Numbered from the stretch's first letter, positions 47,917-60,755 are shown. The stretch is DNA of 64,000 nucleotides from Ceratorhiza oryzae-sativae (GCA_030998015.1 JARWMV010000239.1:620001-684000), one strand, 5' to 3'. Program-made: numbers and translations. Notes: generated by a model not told the origin, from the sequence alone.

Positions 47917-49095
47917 TCAGTCCATACAAAACCCCCCGTCAATTGAAATAGATTGTCCTACAGAAGGCAGGATTCGTTCGTTTAATGTAGATTTATTACA
48001 CGTCTCAAATGCATACCCGTGATGTTCTTCGCGGCCGGGCTGACTAGGAAGGAAACCAACCCAGCAATGTCATCCGGTGAACTGATCCGGCCGGTGGGCA
48101 ATCTATCTAAAATCTATGGTATTACTGAGCGGTAGGTATTATATGCTAGAAAGCCTCAAGAATACTCGCCACTCTTTGAGCGTGATCGCCACCTGTGATG
48201 CCACCCAACACGTCCTTGTTCCCTGCGTGGGCGTGTCAGTATGATGATGTTCTACACGATAGAAACTTACACATGTCCGTATCGACAGGGCCCGGCGCGT
48301 ACGTATTGACTGTGATCCCATACTTCCCCCACTCGCGAGCCGCTGATTGAGTTAGCCCCCGAACAGCAAACTTGCTAGAGCAATACGCTGCCTTATTGAG
48401 TGCACCCCCTTTACCAGAAGCGCTGCATGCTCCTATAATCCGGCCTCCTCCACGAGGTATCATCGCCCTTGCCGCCGCCTGGTAGCAGTGAAAAACTCCC
48501 TTGACGTTGACCGCATATACTTGATCAAACATCTCATCGGACACTAAACTAATAAATGAGAGCCTCACGAAGAGCTGGGCGCAAACGTACTTTCGACAAT
48601 CGGTGCGGCTCTGTATATTCCGGCGTTGGCTACCATCTACTCAAAGGATTACGAACTCGGTCGGGGTATGTTATCAGGAGCACTTACCACATCAATCCCT
48701 CCCATCTGGTCTATAGCCATCTGGACTAATGCATCGACATCCGCCTTCACTGATACGTCACACGACATAGGTAAAATTGATGGTGAAAGGCCTTCAAAGT
48801 TGGTTTCTCGTTGGATCCGAGCACACTCGTCGGAGACCTCAAGCAGCCGGCTCATGTTCGAAAGAAGATCGCCAAGCACAAGTCGATACCCCTCGGATGC
48901 GAGCTCTGTGATTCGTTCCTACGTTTACTAGCCTATTATTGCTTGAACTAGGGCACACACTATGTGCGATTGCTCTACCGATTCCTGTATATTGGGATCG
49001 AGCTAAAATACAATGTCGAAGTTATGGATGGACCACCAACCTTGGGCAGAACCCGTAATTACCGCAACGTGCGCTTGCTTTTCCGATGTCTCCAT
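47917..49095 (-). CDS. Short-chain dehydrogenase/reductase 1 (classical SDR)
   Basis: Start Met 49095: METSEKQAHVAVITGSAQG | IGRAIAH, the TGxxxGIG nucleotide-binding motif formed across an intron. Then ELASEGYRLVLGDLLSNMSR, CDVSVKADVDALVQMA, the NAG-type segment, [32 protein letters not shown] and the catalytic YCSSK (Tyr-x3-Lys). The end is [37 protein letters not shown], with the stop at 47917-47919. The layout resembles diacetyl/acetoin reductases and 3-oxoacyl-ACP reductase-like SDRs; the substrate cannot be read from sequence. At least seven introns. Paralogue of the divergent SDR at 49.9-51.1 kb. Confidence 0.85.
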
Positions 49096-49361
49096 GGCCT
49101 TGGGGAAGATATAAGCCTACACTGTTCGTGATCTATGGGAACAAAACTCAACTGAGCGCTACCTAACTGATGTCACGTGTCTGAGTGTTTCCGTTTCGGG
49201 TGTCAGATTGACTGACTCCCCCGAACCATTCAGTAAAGATCGGGGTGATATTGCGTATGGCGCTACTGGGCTGAATATTTTGCAGACCGGAGGCGGGCAA
49301 TAGACAATGCTATTAGAATAAAATCAAAACATGGATCATATTCCTCATGTGCCTTGCGCAA

Positions 49362-49444
49362 GACCTCTTAGCTCAGTGGTAGAGCGTGAGATTCCAGCAG
49401 TTGGTAACTCCTCAAGGTCATCCGTTCAACTCGGGTAGGGGTCA
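49362..49444 (+). tRNA. tRNA-Trp (CCA), intron-containing
   Basis: Acceptor arm GACCTCT pairs with AGGGGTC. The D arm is GCTC-AGTGGTA-GAGC. The anticodon stem starts TGAGA and the loop TTCCA carries the anticodon CCA. About 13 bases of intron (within gcagttggtaact) interrupt the loop after the anticodon. The T arm ATCCG-TTCAACT-CGGGT is mostly paired. A T-rich terminator follows. One mismatch in the 3' side of the anticodon stem lowers the score slightly. Confidence 0.8.
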
Positions 49445-49898
49445 CTTCTTTTCCTTTTGATTTATCAATCCCAAATATATCCGTTCACTAGGTAGCTCTA
49501 CTTTCATGGTATTCTAACAGAATCCCTGCTTTCTGCGGCTACTCTGAACTATAGCCAAGTCACTGATCGAATTAGATGCTTTCGCCAAACCCAAGAGCAT
49601 CATGACCCCCCTGAATTCCCATCTAGTGCTACTCACACCATTTTCGATTAATATTTCATAGCGATTCAAACATTCTGGTGTCTGACTTAATAGCGATCAC
49701 CGAACGCATACAGCCAATCGATGAACCCTACTTACGATTCGGGTGTATGACGAAGCTTGTTTACTCAATACGTTACAAGAACCTAGAGCTTATCCTATAC
49801 GCCTGCTTCCTCTCTTACAACGAAAGTTTTTCAATTGCGCATTCTTGGGACACAGATCAACTAATCTGATCGCTCACTGGGAAGCATAGCACGTAACA

Positions 49899-51092
49899 AT
49901 GTCTTCAACAAAACACACCAACCCTCCTGTAGCCGTGATCACAGGTGCTGCTCAAGGTGCGCGACAAGGCGAAATATCAAGCTCAAGCTATTATTTAGTA
50001 CGTTCATGATCTACAGGCATTGGGCGCGCAATCGCGATTAGTAGGTTCCTAATTATCGCATGCGATCTAGGCTTATGAAAATTGTATTTATGAAAGGACT
50101 CGCGTCCGAGGGCTATCTACTTGCTCTTGGTGACCTCATGTCCAATCAAAACCAACTCCAGCTGGTTGTTGATGAGTGTATTGAGGCGCAAAGAAGCGTC
50201 ATGTCAAACCGCGGCATCACACCCAGAGTTCTTCCGGTTGTATGCGATGTATCCAACGAATCGCAGGTCGAGGCCTTGGTCCAAGCCGCAGTTACAGAGC
50301 TTAACGGAATTGATGTGGTGCGTTCAGGGCCTTTGAAATTTCAATAGCACCACGTCGGTTTCTGATTATTTGGATGAAGATGGTGGCGAATGCTGGTATA
50401 TACAAGGGCATACCGTTTCTCGAGAGTAAGTTGTCGGCTTGCTGTCTTGTCAGGATCTTCCCACATCTATCCATTAGCAACTGATCAAATGCTGGATGAC
50501 TTATATGCTGTCAACGTCAAGGGCGTATTATACAGTTATCGAGCTGCTGCGCGAGCCATGATTCCGCGAGGGGGAGGCCGAATTGTTGGTGCGTGTAGCG
50601 CTGCCGGTAAATCAGGGTTTCCACTCGAAGGAGCATATTGCGCAAGCAAATTTGCCGTACGTGGTTTGACTCAAACGGCCGCCCGCGAATGGGCGCAGCA
50701 CGGTATCACCGTAAACACTTATGCCCCAGGGCCAACGGACACGGACATGTGTACGTCAATGTTCCATTGAAAGTCTTAAACTTGTTTATTTACGTTATAA
50801 CAGGGAACAAGGTCGTTATGAGAGAAGCCCCCGATCGAGCAGAGGTGGGTGATTAAACTTTCGATGAGTAAGTCCTGGCCCGTGAGCTGTCGTCATAGGT
50901 TTTCAGTAAAATGGCTACTGGCCGTATCACATGTCCGGAAGACATCGCAGGACTTGTATCATTTTTGGTGAGCCCGGCGGCAAAGAATATCACAGGTAAG
51001 TCGTTTGATCGACATGTTCTCGAAGAGTGTATCCGAGACCTACGGCATCAGGCCAGAGCCTATCGATCGACGGAGGCCTAACTATGCATTGA
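49899..51092 (+). CDS. Short-chain dehydrogenase/reductase 2 (classical SDR)
   Basis: Start [19 protein letters not shown], intron, then GIGRAIAI (the TGxxxGIG motif). Followed by [40 protein letters not shown], then [43 protein letters not shown] (catalytic Tyr and Lys) and [16 protein letters not shown]. The end is [37 protein letters not shown], stop at 51090-51092. About seven introns at positions matching SDR 1. It is NAD(P)-dependent; substrate unknown. It shares most motifs with SDR 1, so the two came from one duplication and inversion. Confidence 0.85.
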
Positions 51093-51277
51093 CCCTACAG
51101 GGTAAATTGACAATGTAAACTACCTCGAAAGTCGTACTAGATACAATGTTCAAATGAATTTTCAGTGAATTTCTGACGTGCACGCTGATAATTTTTGCAA
51201 TATGGCATGGGCATGGGAGTGCATACAAATGAGAACAGCGCAACGCGAAACCACAAATAATGCAAAACCGATACTGT

Positions 51278-51970
51278 TTAACCCCTCTTCTTGGAAACAC
51301 CGACGGTCTTTCCCCTGCGACCTGTGTTATACATTGATTAGCCGTGCCAAGGGATTACAAAGGTGTACTCACCAGTGGTCTTGGTGTGTTGTCCACGCAC
51401 ACGGAGGCCCCAGTAGTGTCGGAGTCCACGGTGCGCACGAATCTTCTTCAAGCGTTCCAAGTCATCACGCATCTTGGAGTCGATCGCGTTGGACAGGACC
51501 TGGGAGTTCTTTCCGTCCACAATATCCTTTTGTCTGTTCAAGAACCAGGTTGGGATCTTAAATTGGGTGGGGTTTTGCATGATTGTGACAATTCGCTCGA
51601 GCTCGTCAGAGTTGAGGTCGCCAGCACTAACAACATAATTGGATGAGGAAAATGAAGTATAACGCAGGAGAACCGTTCGCACCGCTTCTTCAAGTCAACG
51701 TCAGCCTTCTTGCAGACGACGTTGGCATACCGCCGACCAACACCACGAATTTCGGTCAACGCTAGATAACCCCAAACGGATTAGCGCGATAGAATGGTTG
51801 AATCAGAGGTAACAAACGCACCATACATGATCTTCCGCTTTCCATCGACGTTAGTGTTCAGCAGGCGCAAAATGTGCTGTGGAAGAGAGGTCAAAGTTTG
51901 CGTTGTCGGGTGATTGGGAATGAAGATGTACCTGGAATTGTTGGTGAGCCTCTGGCACGGTTAGAGACAT
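51278..51970 (-). CDS. RPS18: 40S ribosomal protein S18 (uS13)
   Basis: Start [13 protein letters not shown] | [20 protein letters not shown], then [86 protein letters not shown] | [13 protein letters not shown]. These are the uS13 signatures, including the [14 protein letters not shown] basic motif. Full length of about 155 residues over four or five exons. It sits in the small-subunit head near the P site. Confidence 0.96.
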
Positions 51971-52483
51971 GGTGGACAAATTTCTTCGAGTGCCAAGTTC
52001 TGTGGTAGAACGCAAGTAATAGAGTCAGCTCGCTAGCCCTTAGGATCTCACATAACCGGTCCATCCAAACGTCCCCCCATCCATCCAGCCTTTGTGGCTT
52101 GTCTAGCCCAACCGCTTCCACCATAACGACGTAAAATACACCTAAATCTCCCTATGCATAATAACACTAGACTTGATATACTGACTTTTAGCGCGTTGGC
52201 GTCGACACAGACGATTAGCGGAAGGGCGGACAAATCTGGTTCCGAGATAGCCAAGCGACCGCAAGCGCGCCACTCTCATGTAATCATATGTTCATTGTAC
52301 TAAAACGGATGAAGGGGGCCATATTTCACAAAAGCAAAAAAAAAACTGTCCAGGTAGTACCAAATAGAACGCAGGATTGAATAATTTTACCGCGCCTATT
52401 GAATATATATTTGTACATAAAGGAATACACTTCCAACCATCCCATCAAGATCCTGCCTATGGTATTGCACCCTAACTCAACGT

Positions 52484-54139
52484 TTAAAACCACTCCTGTC
52501 GTATCCCATACCAGTTGTGTGGCCGCTTGCCGCCTACTTCAACGTCTCGGTCCACTTCTTGGTCCCCCTCATCGGTGAATTGGAAGAATCTTAAGTCAAC
52601 CTTGCCTTCGAGATACTTTTTCTCGGAAGGTTTCACTAGGTGAGTCGACCAATCGTCAAGCTCTACAACCTGAAGAGGTATGTTTGCTTTATCACGTGCA
52701 GCAACAACCCTCTTGATCTCCGACCCGCGACGTCCGACGACCGTTAGGTGTTTCAGGTTAGGCACGAGCCACGGTCGTGCTGTTAGTGGTTCAAGAGGTC
52801 CGAATGGAATGTCAAGGCGGGTGATTTGAGGATATGCGCGCAAGAGAGATCGCAATCTCGCTTTTATAAAGTAGTCATTGGCATCGATCCAAATGCGTAA
52901 ATGCTTAATTGAAGGGAATAGGGGTTCGGGCGATAGTTTGTTCCCTCCATCAGCCACGTATTCCAGTATTTCATCGCACCCCTCCCCAGCAAGATGAAGA
53001 TTCAAGTACTCCAGGTTAGGAGCTTTCAGCATCGTCAAAAGATTTAGGGGCCAGAACCCGGTCTGGATATTAGAAAATTCCAGCTCTCGAAGGTGGCGCA
53101 GCTGAAGCTTCGATTGAACTCCAGTTACTTTGTGACGGCTGAGTGGCTCAACCATATCGAAGTCCAATCGGAGTACCGTGAGTTTGGTAGCAGCGCGAAG
53201 TACTGCCCTGAACTCAGGCAGCTTGGGGGTGTGGTAGAGGAAGGCCAAATCCAAAATGGACAAGCTAGCAAGACAAAGTTGATTTTTCCCAAACATGAAT
53301 GGGTTTGGGACGCCCCTCAGTTTGACTGAGTGTAGCTTGCTGGGGGCCTTTTTAAATAAGGGCAGTGGTTTGATTGTTGTGGCCTCATACAAGGCAGTTT
53401 CGTCATCTGGATCGAGCTCTGCAGGCCCTCTGAATCGAAGTTCTAGAACCTGTAGTTCAGTCATCGAAGACGACTTGATAAAATCAAGCACTGCGCGATG
53501 TGGGCCGAATGCATCTGTAATAATGCTCATCGACCGCCACCTCGAGGTCATCCCTCCGTGAGAGACAATAAACTGAAGTGCGTCTCTTGCCCTTTCAGTG
53601 CAGTTCTCTGTCGTCCCATCTTCCGTCAGGTCCCAGAAGTCCTCGGTCATGTCTATATCTATATCGAGTGGAGCGGTGTTCCCGGACCTGGAGAGATATA
53701 GTGCAGAACGAGCCCATGGCATAGGGTCCGAAAGTGTGATGTACGACCAGAGCTGGGTGGGGTTTTCTGTTAGTGTTCTTGGACAAATTCGTGAAACGGG
53801 GGAACGGCGGACCTGGGCGGTCCCAATGGCGATAGATCTCCATCGACGACACACTGTCTATTTGTATACGTTGGGATGACGTTCGACTAAGTCTACCCTG
53901 ACCTACCGAGACCGTAAGCGGGAGATCATATCTGTGCGGTATTTCGACGTCGAATTCACAGACGCGGGCACAGAAGAGAAATATGTGGCTCAGAATTTCA
54001 GGAGAAAGCTTGTGTACCAGTGGATCACGAAGGTACTCCTCTTGCTGTTGCCTTTTTCGCTGCTAAATGGCCGGAGCAATTGATAAGATCTTAGTTTGAC
54101 TTTTTAGATTCGCAGGCTTACACGGCGAGTGGTGGGCAT
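52484..54139 (-). CDS. F-box protein
   Basis: Met 54139 opens MPTTRR, and an intron (GTAAGC...TTTAG) joins QRKRQQQEEYLRDPLVHKLS, then PEILSHIFLFCARVCEFDVE (F-box helix 1), intron, TVCRRWRSIAIGTAQ, intron, LWSYITLSDP. LPxEILxxIF...VCRRWRxIA...LWS is the standard F-box pattern of Agaricomycetes. The rest (RWRSMSIITDAFGPH, LQVLELRF, LRHLRELEF, NLEYLNLHLAGEG, LKHLTVVGRRG) is leucine-rich and probably forms the substrate-binding repeat. The end is HNWYGIRQEWF. No target can be inferred. Confidence 0.85.
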
Positions 54140-54451
54140 TATGCTTCAAACGTGGACGTTGGTGTTTGATGCAATGAAGTGACCATGTTGTTATAGAAGG
54201 TTTGCGCACCTCTTTTCGTCGACGTCATAGCAATATATTAAGCCTAGCCTACACCGGTCACGGTAACGTGATTCAACTGTTTGAGGCACGCAAGAGGAAG
54301 CGTGAGTGAAGCTTGTAAAAGTAAGAATATGGAAACTATAACGCTGCTACGGCAACGTTTAACGTTATGTACAATGGTCTTGTAGAGAGGAATATGAATA
54401 GATAAAGTTGGCAAAAGTCAATGGCAGTCTTGTCATAGAACATCTGTTCGT
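54140..54451. other. Short spacer between F-box gene and helicase 3' end
   Basis: 312 bases, AT-rich; the F-box promoter should lie here. No gene seen. Confidence 0.5.
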
Positions 54452-57400
54452 CTATTCACTGTCAATCGGAATCTCCTGCCTCTTCTCCTTTGTGCGGGCC
54501 CTGCCGGGCACCCAGTCCAGCTCTTCATCGTCATCGACAATAAATCCGTCGTCTTTAGGGCGATTGTCGTCCTTGAGTGTTACGCGGCCACCTTCGCGTT
54601 TGAGACCAAAGAGCTCAATAAAATCTAAGGCAGCCGTTAGCCTGGATGATTATCCATGTTACACGTTGCGTACCTTGCATGCGTGCCTCACGCTTTTCTC
54701 GGACCACCTCGCGTCCTCCCATGCCAGAAAAGGCCTATTGAAGTAGAGTTTCAGACACATTTCCCACTTGATAGGATAGTGATTTACCTGGTCGATCATC
54801 TCCTTCTTGCGAGCTTGGATGTCGAGCACCTTAGATTCGACTGTATCAGTAGTAATCATCTGGTACACCTGAACCTCTTTCTTTTGGCCAATTCGGTTAA
54901 CCCGATCTGAAGAGCGGAACGCGTAAGATGTGCAAGAGCGACAATCGAACAAAGTCGACGCACCAATGGCTTGTGACTCGATAGCTTCTTGCCACCAGCT
55001 GCCAAAAGATTAGGGCGTCGAAAATAAAAGTATGGTATACACTTACGGGTCCATCAGGAACAAGTGGTTGGCAACTGTCAAGTTCAATCCGGTAGCACCT
55101 ACCTATCACGTTAGAGAATATCGTACAGCGGCTTGGTTTTACTCACCGCTCTTTAGAGAAATCAGCAGTACTTGTGGGTTGCGGCCGTTAGAACGACCTA
55201 ACCGCGCCTTTCCTTTTCCCTTCCCTCTGGTGGACTGTGTCCCAAAAATACTCCCATCCTCGTCGATATAATCGTCATCTATGGAAACATCGTACTCCGA
55301 ATCGGAATCTGTGTCTCCCGCCTCCTTTTTCGTCGGCTTGCGAGATGATTTTTTGACGAGCGGGACTGAGAACCTCTGCAGAAGGTGAATCGGGGGCTGT
55401 GGAAAACGTCATGGGGAGTTACCTGCAACACCTCCTGTCTCCTTTTGACCGACATTGCGCCATTGAACTCGACGAAGCTGATATCGTTAGCTTCAAGTTG
55501 ATCAGCAATCTGTTACCTTTTAGTCAGCATAGGATGTCTAGACTGTAGCGGGCACTCACCTTTTCCAAGAAAGTGGTGAATCTGTAGGACGGTACAGTTT
55601 CCAATCAGTTGAACGAGTCGAAAACCATGCTGACTTACTGCGAAAATACTACAGCTTTCTCATCGCGAGGGATGAGCTTGAGGATCTGGACCAACCGATC
55701 GATCTTAGGTGATGACCCTGGGGAACAAGCGAGACCAAAATCGTCAAATCCGGCACGAGGGGCCTGAGTAAGATCGTTTGGTGGAGCAGGCTCGATCAGA
55801 TCAGTCATCGAGATTGGTCGTCGATCCATTGGGCAAGTCGCCTCTGATCCATGGGATTGAATATACCCCGATATACATTCGAAACAGAAATCTGGTCTGA
55901 GTGTCAGTACACCGCATAAATGAGTGGGCAACTAGCTTACAGTGCCCATCAGGCAAGATCCTCGGATTCTTCAGAGAATCGAAACAAATAGCGCACTGGA
56001 ACAGGTCAATAAAAGCGTTAAGAATAGCAAGGTCTAAGTCACCTCTTCGCTATCTTCTTCAGCATGGAAAAGAATGCTTTGCAGGCGTGTTTTCTCTTGA
56101 GGGCTGATCTGAGCTGTTTGAGCAGCGTATTCCGCTGCCGCCGCCTCATCGGCTTTCAGCTTGTCCAAATAATCAACAGGCACGAGCCCAGGATGCAAAG
56201 CAATTTGCCTAGTGTACGGACATTAGAATATTAACACGCATGTTATTTATAATCATAAACTACTTACCGCATACGAGTAAGTAAACTCAAAACAACATTG
56301 GGAATATTTCCCGAGTTATCTGCTGCATTGGCCATAGTAACAAATCGTTGTCTGGAAAGCCTCTCCACCGTGTCATAAATGTGGCGCGACTCCTCGTCCA
56401 GCTCGACATTTATAACGTTTATAGTAACCTACCCAAGTGTGAGCAAGTTTCACTCACCGTCGACATTTACTTACCTTTGGCAATTCGACTAAACGATTGC
56501 CTTGGTCGTCTTGCATCTACATTTGATGAATGTAAGCTAAAGCGTCAAGGATATGAAAGTGACTCGCCTCTTTTGAACGACGAATCGAGATATGTTTCAT
56601 CAGTTGCTAGTACCGGTGTAAGTTGATGTAAGAGCTAAATACGAATGAATATACCTTCAGTAATGCAGTAGCGGCCACATCGCCTTTGGAAAGAGGACGT
56701 GAAAGAAATCGGTTGAACATGCCAATTTGGTCAAGTGGAGTGCACATCCGAAGGAATGTGAGGAGAGATCCAAGGTCCTATGGAATTCGGGTCAGCTAAT
56801 GGGTGAGGGGTACTACTAAATGGCAGATACCGAAGGCGAGTTGACCTATAAAAGCCAGTCAGATTAGTTATTCTATATCGTCAAGAGAACCGCTTACGAT
56901 TGGGGTGCCACTAACTGCCTACAACACGAGCAGGTTCAGCCATAGCTAGTAACAGAAAACGTGACATACCCATCGGTAATAGCCATCCAGTGCCGATGCA
57001 GCTTGAGACATCTTTGCCTTGGGATTCCGGATATGATGAGCTTCGTCCAATACGATGCGCTAGGAAGTCGTGTAAGCTGAAGCACACGAACAGCCAGCGT
57101 TAGCTCATACTTTCCACTTGATTTCGAACAATGCTTTGCCCTTATTCTTGTCGGTCTTGCGCTTCTTAATTGAACGACTTTCGGGCTCGGCCATCAACTC
57201 TTCCGTGGCCTTGAACCCTCCAGTCGCCGCATAGTCAGCGGTAACCGTTTGATAGGTTGTCAATACCACATCGTAGGCTTTTAAGCGCTCCACATCGACA
57301 TTCCGGTAATCTCCATAATATGTGTAAGTTGAGAGTACACTAGGGACGCAGTGGCTAGTGATTTGAGACTCCCAGTTGCTCAATACAGAGAGGGGGCACA

Positions 57401-59743
57401 CTGAAAAACCGAGTTAGAAAGTAAACATTTTGGTGTCTTTGACGCGGCGTACCGACAAGGGTTGGATTGTCGTATCCTGTTGGTCGAGTCTCTTTGGTAG
57501 CGACTATAAGTGCCAAGAATGTTAATGATTTGCCTAAACCCATAGAGTCACTCATGATGCCGCCGTGACCAATCACTGGAGGTGCCTCGACTGGAACAGG
57601 TGTTTTGGTTATCACTGAATCGGGCGGGGGAGTTAGTGCTAAACGACATGTTCATGCTATGGCTCACTGTTAATGTAATATCCCTGAAAACTAAGTATGT
57701 CAGTTACAACTTAACCACCCAAACGATAAAACCGCACCTTTTGCCCTGGTTGAGAATGATATTCCCAGAATTGCTGGTGCGGCTCGCCAGCTTTCTGCGG
57801 AAGGATAGCAGACTCGCGATTAATACACCACAAAAGCCCTTGTTTCTGCCAGCCAGAATTAGCATGTTAGGGCAGAACCTTGCGCAGGCGTACCTGGTGC
57901 TTCAAGAGGTCTACGGTCAAGCTTCCATCCTCGATGCCAGGAGGCGCAGGGTGTTCCGGCAAGTTCAAAATGTCCTGCTTCTCCTGCTCGTACAGCGCAT
58001 CCAAAAAGTTGGCCCGCCGTCCCTCGTCGTCAACTTTCTGGAGATTAGCAAGCATGTCCCGAAGCTCGCTGGCGCGACGCTGCGCATCCATCGCTTCAAG
58101 CGCCCTTTGATGAGCAACTTGAGACTGGCTGGACGACATTCGATCATCAATGGACATTGGGTTGTTTGAAGAACCGGCCGCATAAGATGGCCCAGCAGAA
58201 GAACCGTCACTATAGCCAGCGGTCTGACTAAGCAAAATGCCGCTCTCTCGACGCATGGCGTCAGTGAATCCACGACGGCCAGGAGTCGCCCATGTAAGTA
58301 ATGGCTCGAGCATAGAGCGAATCCCTGGTTTCCCGTAGATGGTCAATGTCCTAAAAGGAGCGTGAGCGAAGTAAAACAGACGTAGCGGCCGAGACTTACA
58401 CGCTGAGTGTATACTGGCGCCCTTGCACTGTTGATCGGTCAGTACAAAGATCACCAAAAAGTCAACCAAATAAACACTTACGGTTCCCGTCATTCATGGT
58501 CCCCTCGACCAAAATGAGGCCTTTGTCAATGAGAGGAGCAAGATTTGCCGCAGCTGAGACTGAAGATTAGACCACACTCTATTCAATCGAACGAAGCGCA
58601 CTCGGTCTTGGAATGTGCCCGACTTGTTTCAGACGCATGTTCATAACTTGGATCGCATTCCTACAGTGGGCCGGAAAATTTTTTGAGTGGAAAGGAGACA
58701 ACTTTTGTAACGGGCTTACCTATCGTACTTGTTTGTCGGCTCGCGCACCAAATTGACCTGTTCCCCCGGCCCGACTAGAGGATAGTCAACAAAAGCCACC
58801 CAAAGTTGTGTGCTACCCACCAAGACCATCGTAGTACTGAATCCCAACGACTTGTGACAGAAACGATAAATACATGTCAGTGTATTGAGCCTCTTCCTCA
58901 TCATATACGTCATAGTCTAGGTAATCCGCATCGTCACGCTGTTGCTGGGTCATTGTAATATGCCCAGAATGACCGGCGGCAGAACGATAGTGGTCATATT
59001 GTGACGCTTGTGAGGGCGAGCTCTGGGACCCAGCGTAAGGCGATTGGGTGTACTGAGACGGAGTTGGGGTCAACGCAGAGGCAGGAAAAGATCCAGGCTT
59101 GGTAACTGGAGTCTTGCGCTTTTTGGATGTGGTTGGGGCTGGTGCTGGAGCACTCGGTCTATGTATCCCAAACGGTGCCACAGAAGGCCGAACATTAGAC
59201 CTATTCGTTTGAGAGGCCGAGGGTATGAACGTCTTGGCTACGACAGGGCGTCTGGCGGTAACCGGGACGTCGGCTGGATCGATCTGCAGTCGCTCCACCG
59301 CAGTGTGGATTTTCAGTCGGTCGGCAGGACTAGATTCAAAAATTTAAGTGTCTAATTACGTAGGATGGACTCCAATAACGACGGACTTGAGCCTATCGAC
59401 GCCTGGAATCCGATTGACGTCCACAAATGCGAGATCATAAAGAATATCTGGTGTTACACACCCCCAGTGTCTAGAACACCAATTTAGAGAAATGAATCGA
59501 ATGGCCACCAAGACAAACCTGTATTGGATCTTGTCATTGATTCTGTTATCGTATTGCTTGGTACCAAATCGCAAATCACCGAGCACAATGTTCGACCCTT
59601 TACAGGGTGGAGGCCCGTTGCACTTTTCGTTCGAACCCGGTCGGGCATCTGCCAGTGATTTTTTAGCATCCTATTTGATGTAAAAACAAGACCCACTGCC
59701 TACACTCAATCACATAGTGAGTTGGGTCCACTAAAGTCGTCAT
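54452..59743 (-). CDS. HLTF/Rad5-type SNF2 helicase-ubiquitin ligase with N-terminal zinc finger
   Basis: Start MTTLVDPTHY | DAKKSLADARPGSNEKC (Met 59743). The N-terminus has C-x5-C...GDLRFGTKQ...HWGCVTPDIL, resembling a PARP-type zinc finger. After a Ser/Pro linker the HIRAN domain reads VGIQYYDGL...NLVREPTNKYDR | NAIQVMN...VGHIPRSVAANLAPLIDKGL. SNF2 motifs are MSDSMGLGKSLTFLALIVAT (motif I), VVLTTYQTV, RIVLDEAHHIRNPKAKMSQA (DEAH, near 57050) and RWAVSGTPI. An inserted C3HC4 RING (CAICFDSLKNPRILPDGH...CFECISG...CPMDRRPIS) lies at 55820-56060. Motifs V and VI follow: VLLISLKSGATGLNLTVANH and RVNRIGQKKEVQVYQM. The tail ends QEIPIDSE. Rad5/HLTF polyubiquitinates PCNA and remodels stalled replication forks. 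About twenty introns. Confidence 0.9.
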
Positions 59744-60051
59744 CGTGGTGGTGGCGGGTCAAAGAATGAGCTCATCAATTGCGAAACCAACCCATCCAGC
59801 CCTATCCATTTAGCGTTAGAGAACCATCGTGGCTGTGCAGTCTTTTGTTTATCCTGCCATCAACCGCACAGCAGTTATTCTTTCCACTGGACAGTTTCGG
59901 AGTCGTTGTCCTGAATCGAGTGCGCCTCAAACCACATCCAGATTGAACTATAATTATTCACTTTCCCGTGAGACGGTTGTGGTAGGCGCCCATGTTGCTT
60001 TGGCACGCATTGGTATGGGTTGACCAACAATTGCAGCAAAAGGGGACGCGA

Positions 60052-60172
60052 TGCGTAGGCCGGGAATCGAACCCGGTTCCTCGGTAGCTTCTTGTGAAGT
60101 TCAGTTGGAATCTCGGCTGTCGCCGAGCCATATAATGGGAAACCGAGATAATAACCATTATACTACCTACGC
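60052..60172 (-). tRNA. tRNA-Gly (CCC) with a ~48-nt intron
   Basis: Acceptor GCGTAGG pairs with CCTACGC; the T arm is CCGGG-TTCGATT-CCCGG. The anticodon stem TCGGT/ACCGA closes a loop TTCCCA with anticodon CCC. Between loop positions 37 and 38 sits an intron of about 48 bases, containing a perfect hairpin CTCGGC-GACA-GCCGAG. A TTTT terminator follows on the minus strand. Confidence 0.85.
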
Positions 60173-60755
60173 GCAATAGCTGCCCTGCCTTTGAAATTCA
60201 CCCAAGCGTGCTGCTTCAGCGTACACAGCCCACAACTTTTTCACCCGCAATGCTTTGTGATCTCTTGTGTTTTCCTCACATCCCCCTTATCCTGTGTCCT
60301 CTCTGTCTGCCGTCTTCTGCGGACAGTAATTATTCGCGCGTACACCTTCGTGTCTCCAGGGGGTTTGATGGAGACTACCCCACGGGCACCTAGCAAGCGG
60401 GGCGGCTATCGTAATTAATACCTATTTCAATACCACAAAAGCATATTCAATGGTGTCCGAGCGGAGCTACATGCGGTGTGACGTATTGTCGTTGCAACAA
60501 CCCGGAGCCAAGCACAGAAGCCTCGGGCGCCTTGCACTCAATCGTAATCTAAGGAACGAATTGGGTCGGCACAACTGATAAGTCATCTCTACATATTGAC
60601 TTGTATAGTTCTGTGTGTGGGCTGGCCGGATTATTCACTTGATTGTAATTATTACTCCCGAACTTAGGTGTATGTGATCGATGACTTCTGTTCACCATTG
60701 TAGGAAAATTGTGTTCTTCAACATTCTACATCAATTGGTTCAAGTGAGAGTAGAC
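60173..60755. other. Region between tRNA-Gly and hAT element
   Basis: A short open frame, METTPRAPSKRGGYRN at 60368-60418, lies after a pyrimidine-rich stretch and may be a 5' coding remnant, but there is no further support. Otherwise nothing is seen. Confidence 0.35.

Noticed and set aside
34863..51092. Secondary-metabolite gene cluster (proteases plus two SDRs)
   Set aside because: No polyketide synthase, NRPS, terpene cyclase, P450 or transporter is present; the SDRs and proteases are separated by housekeeping genes.
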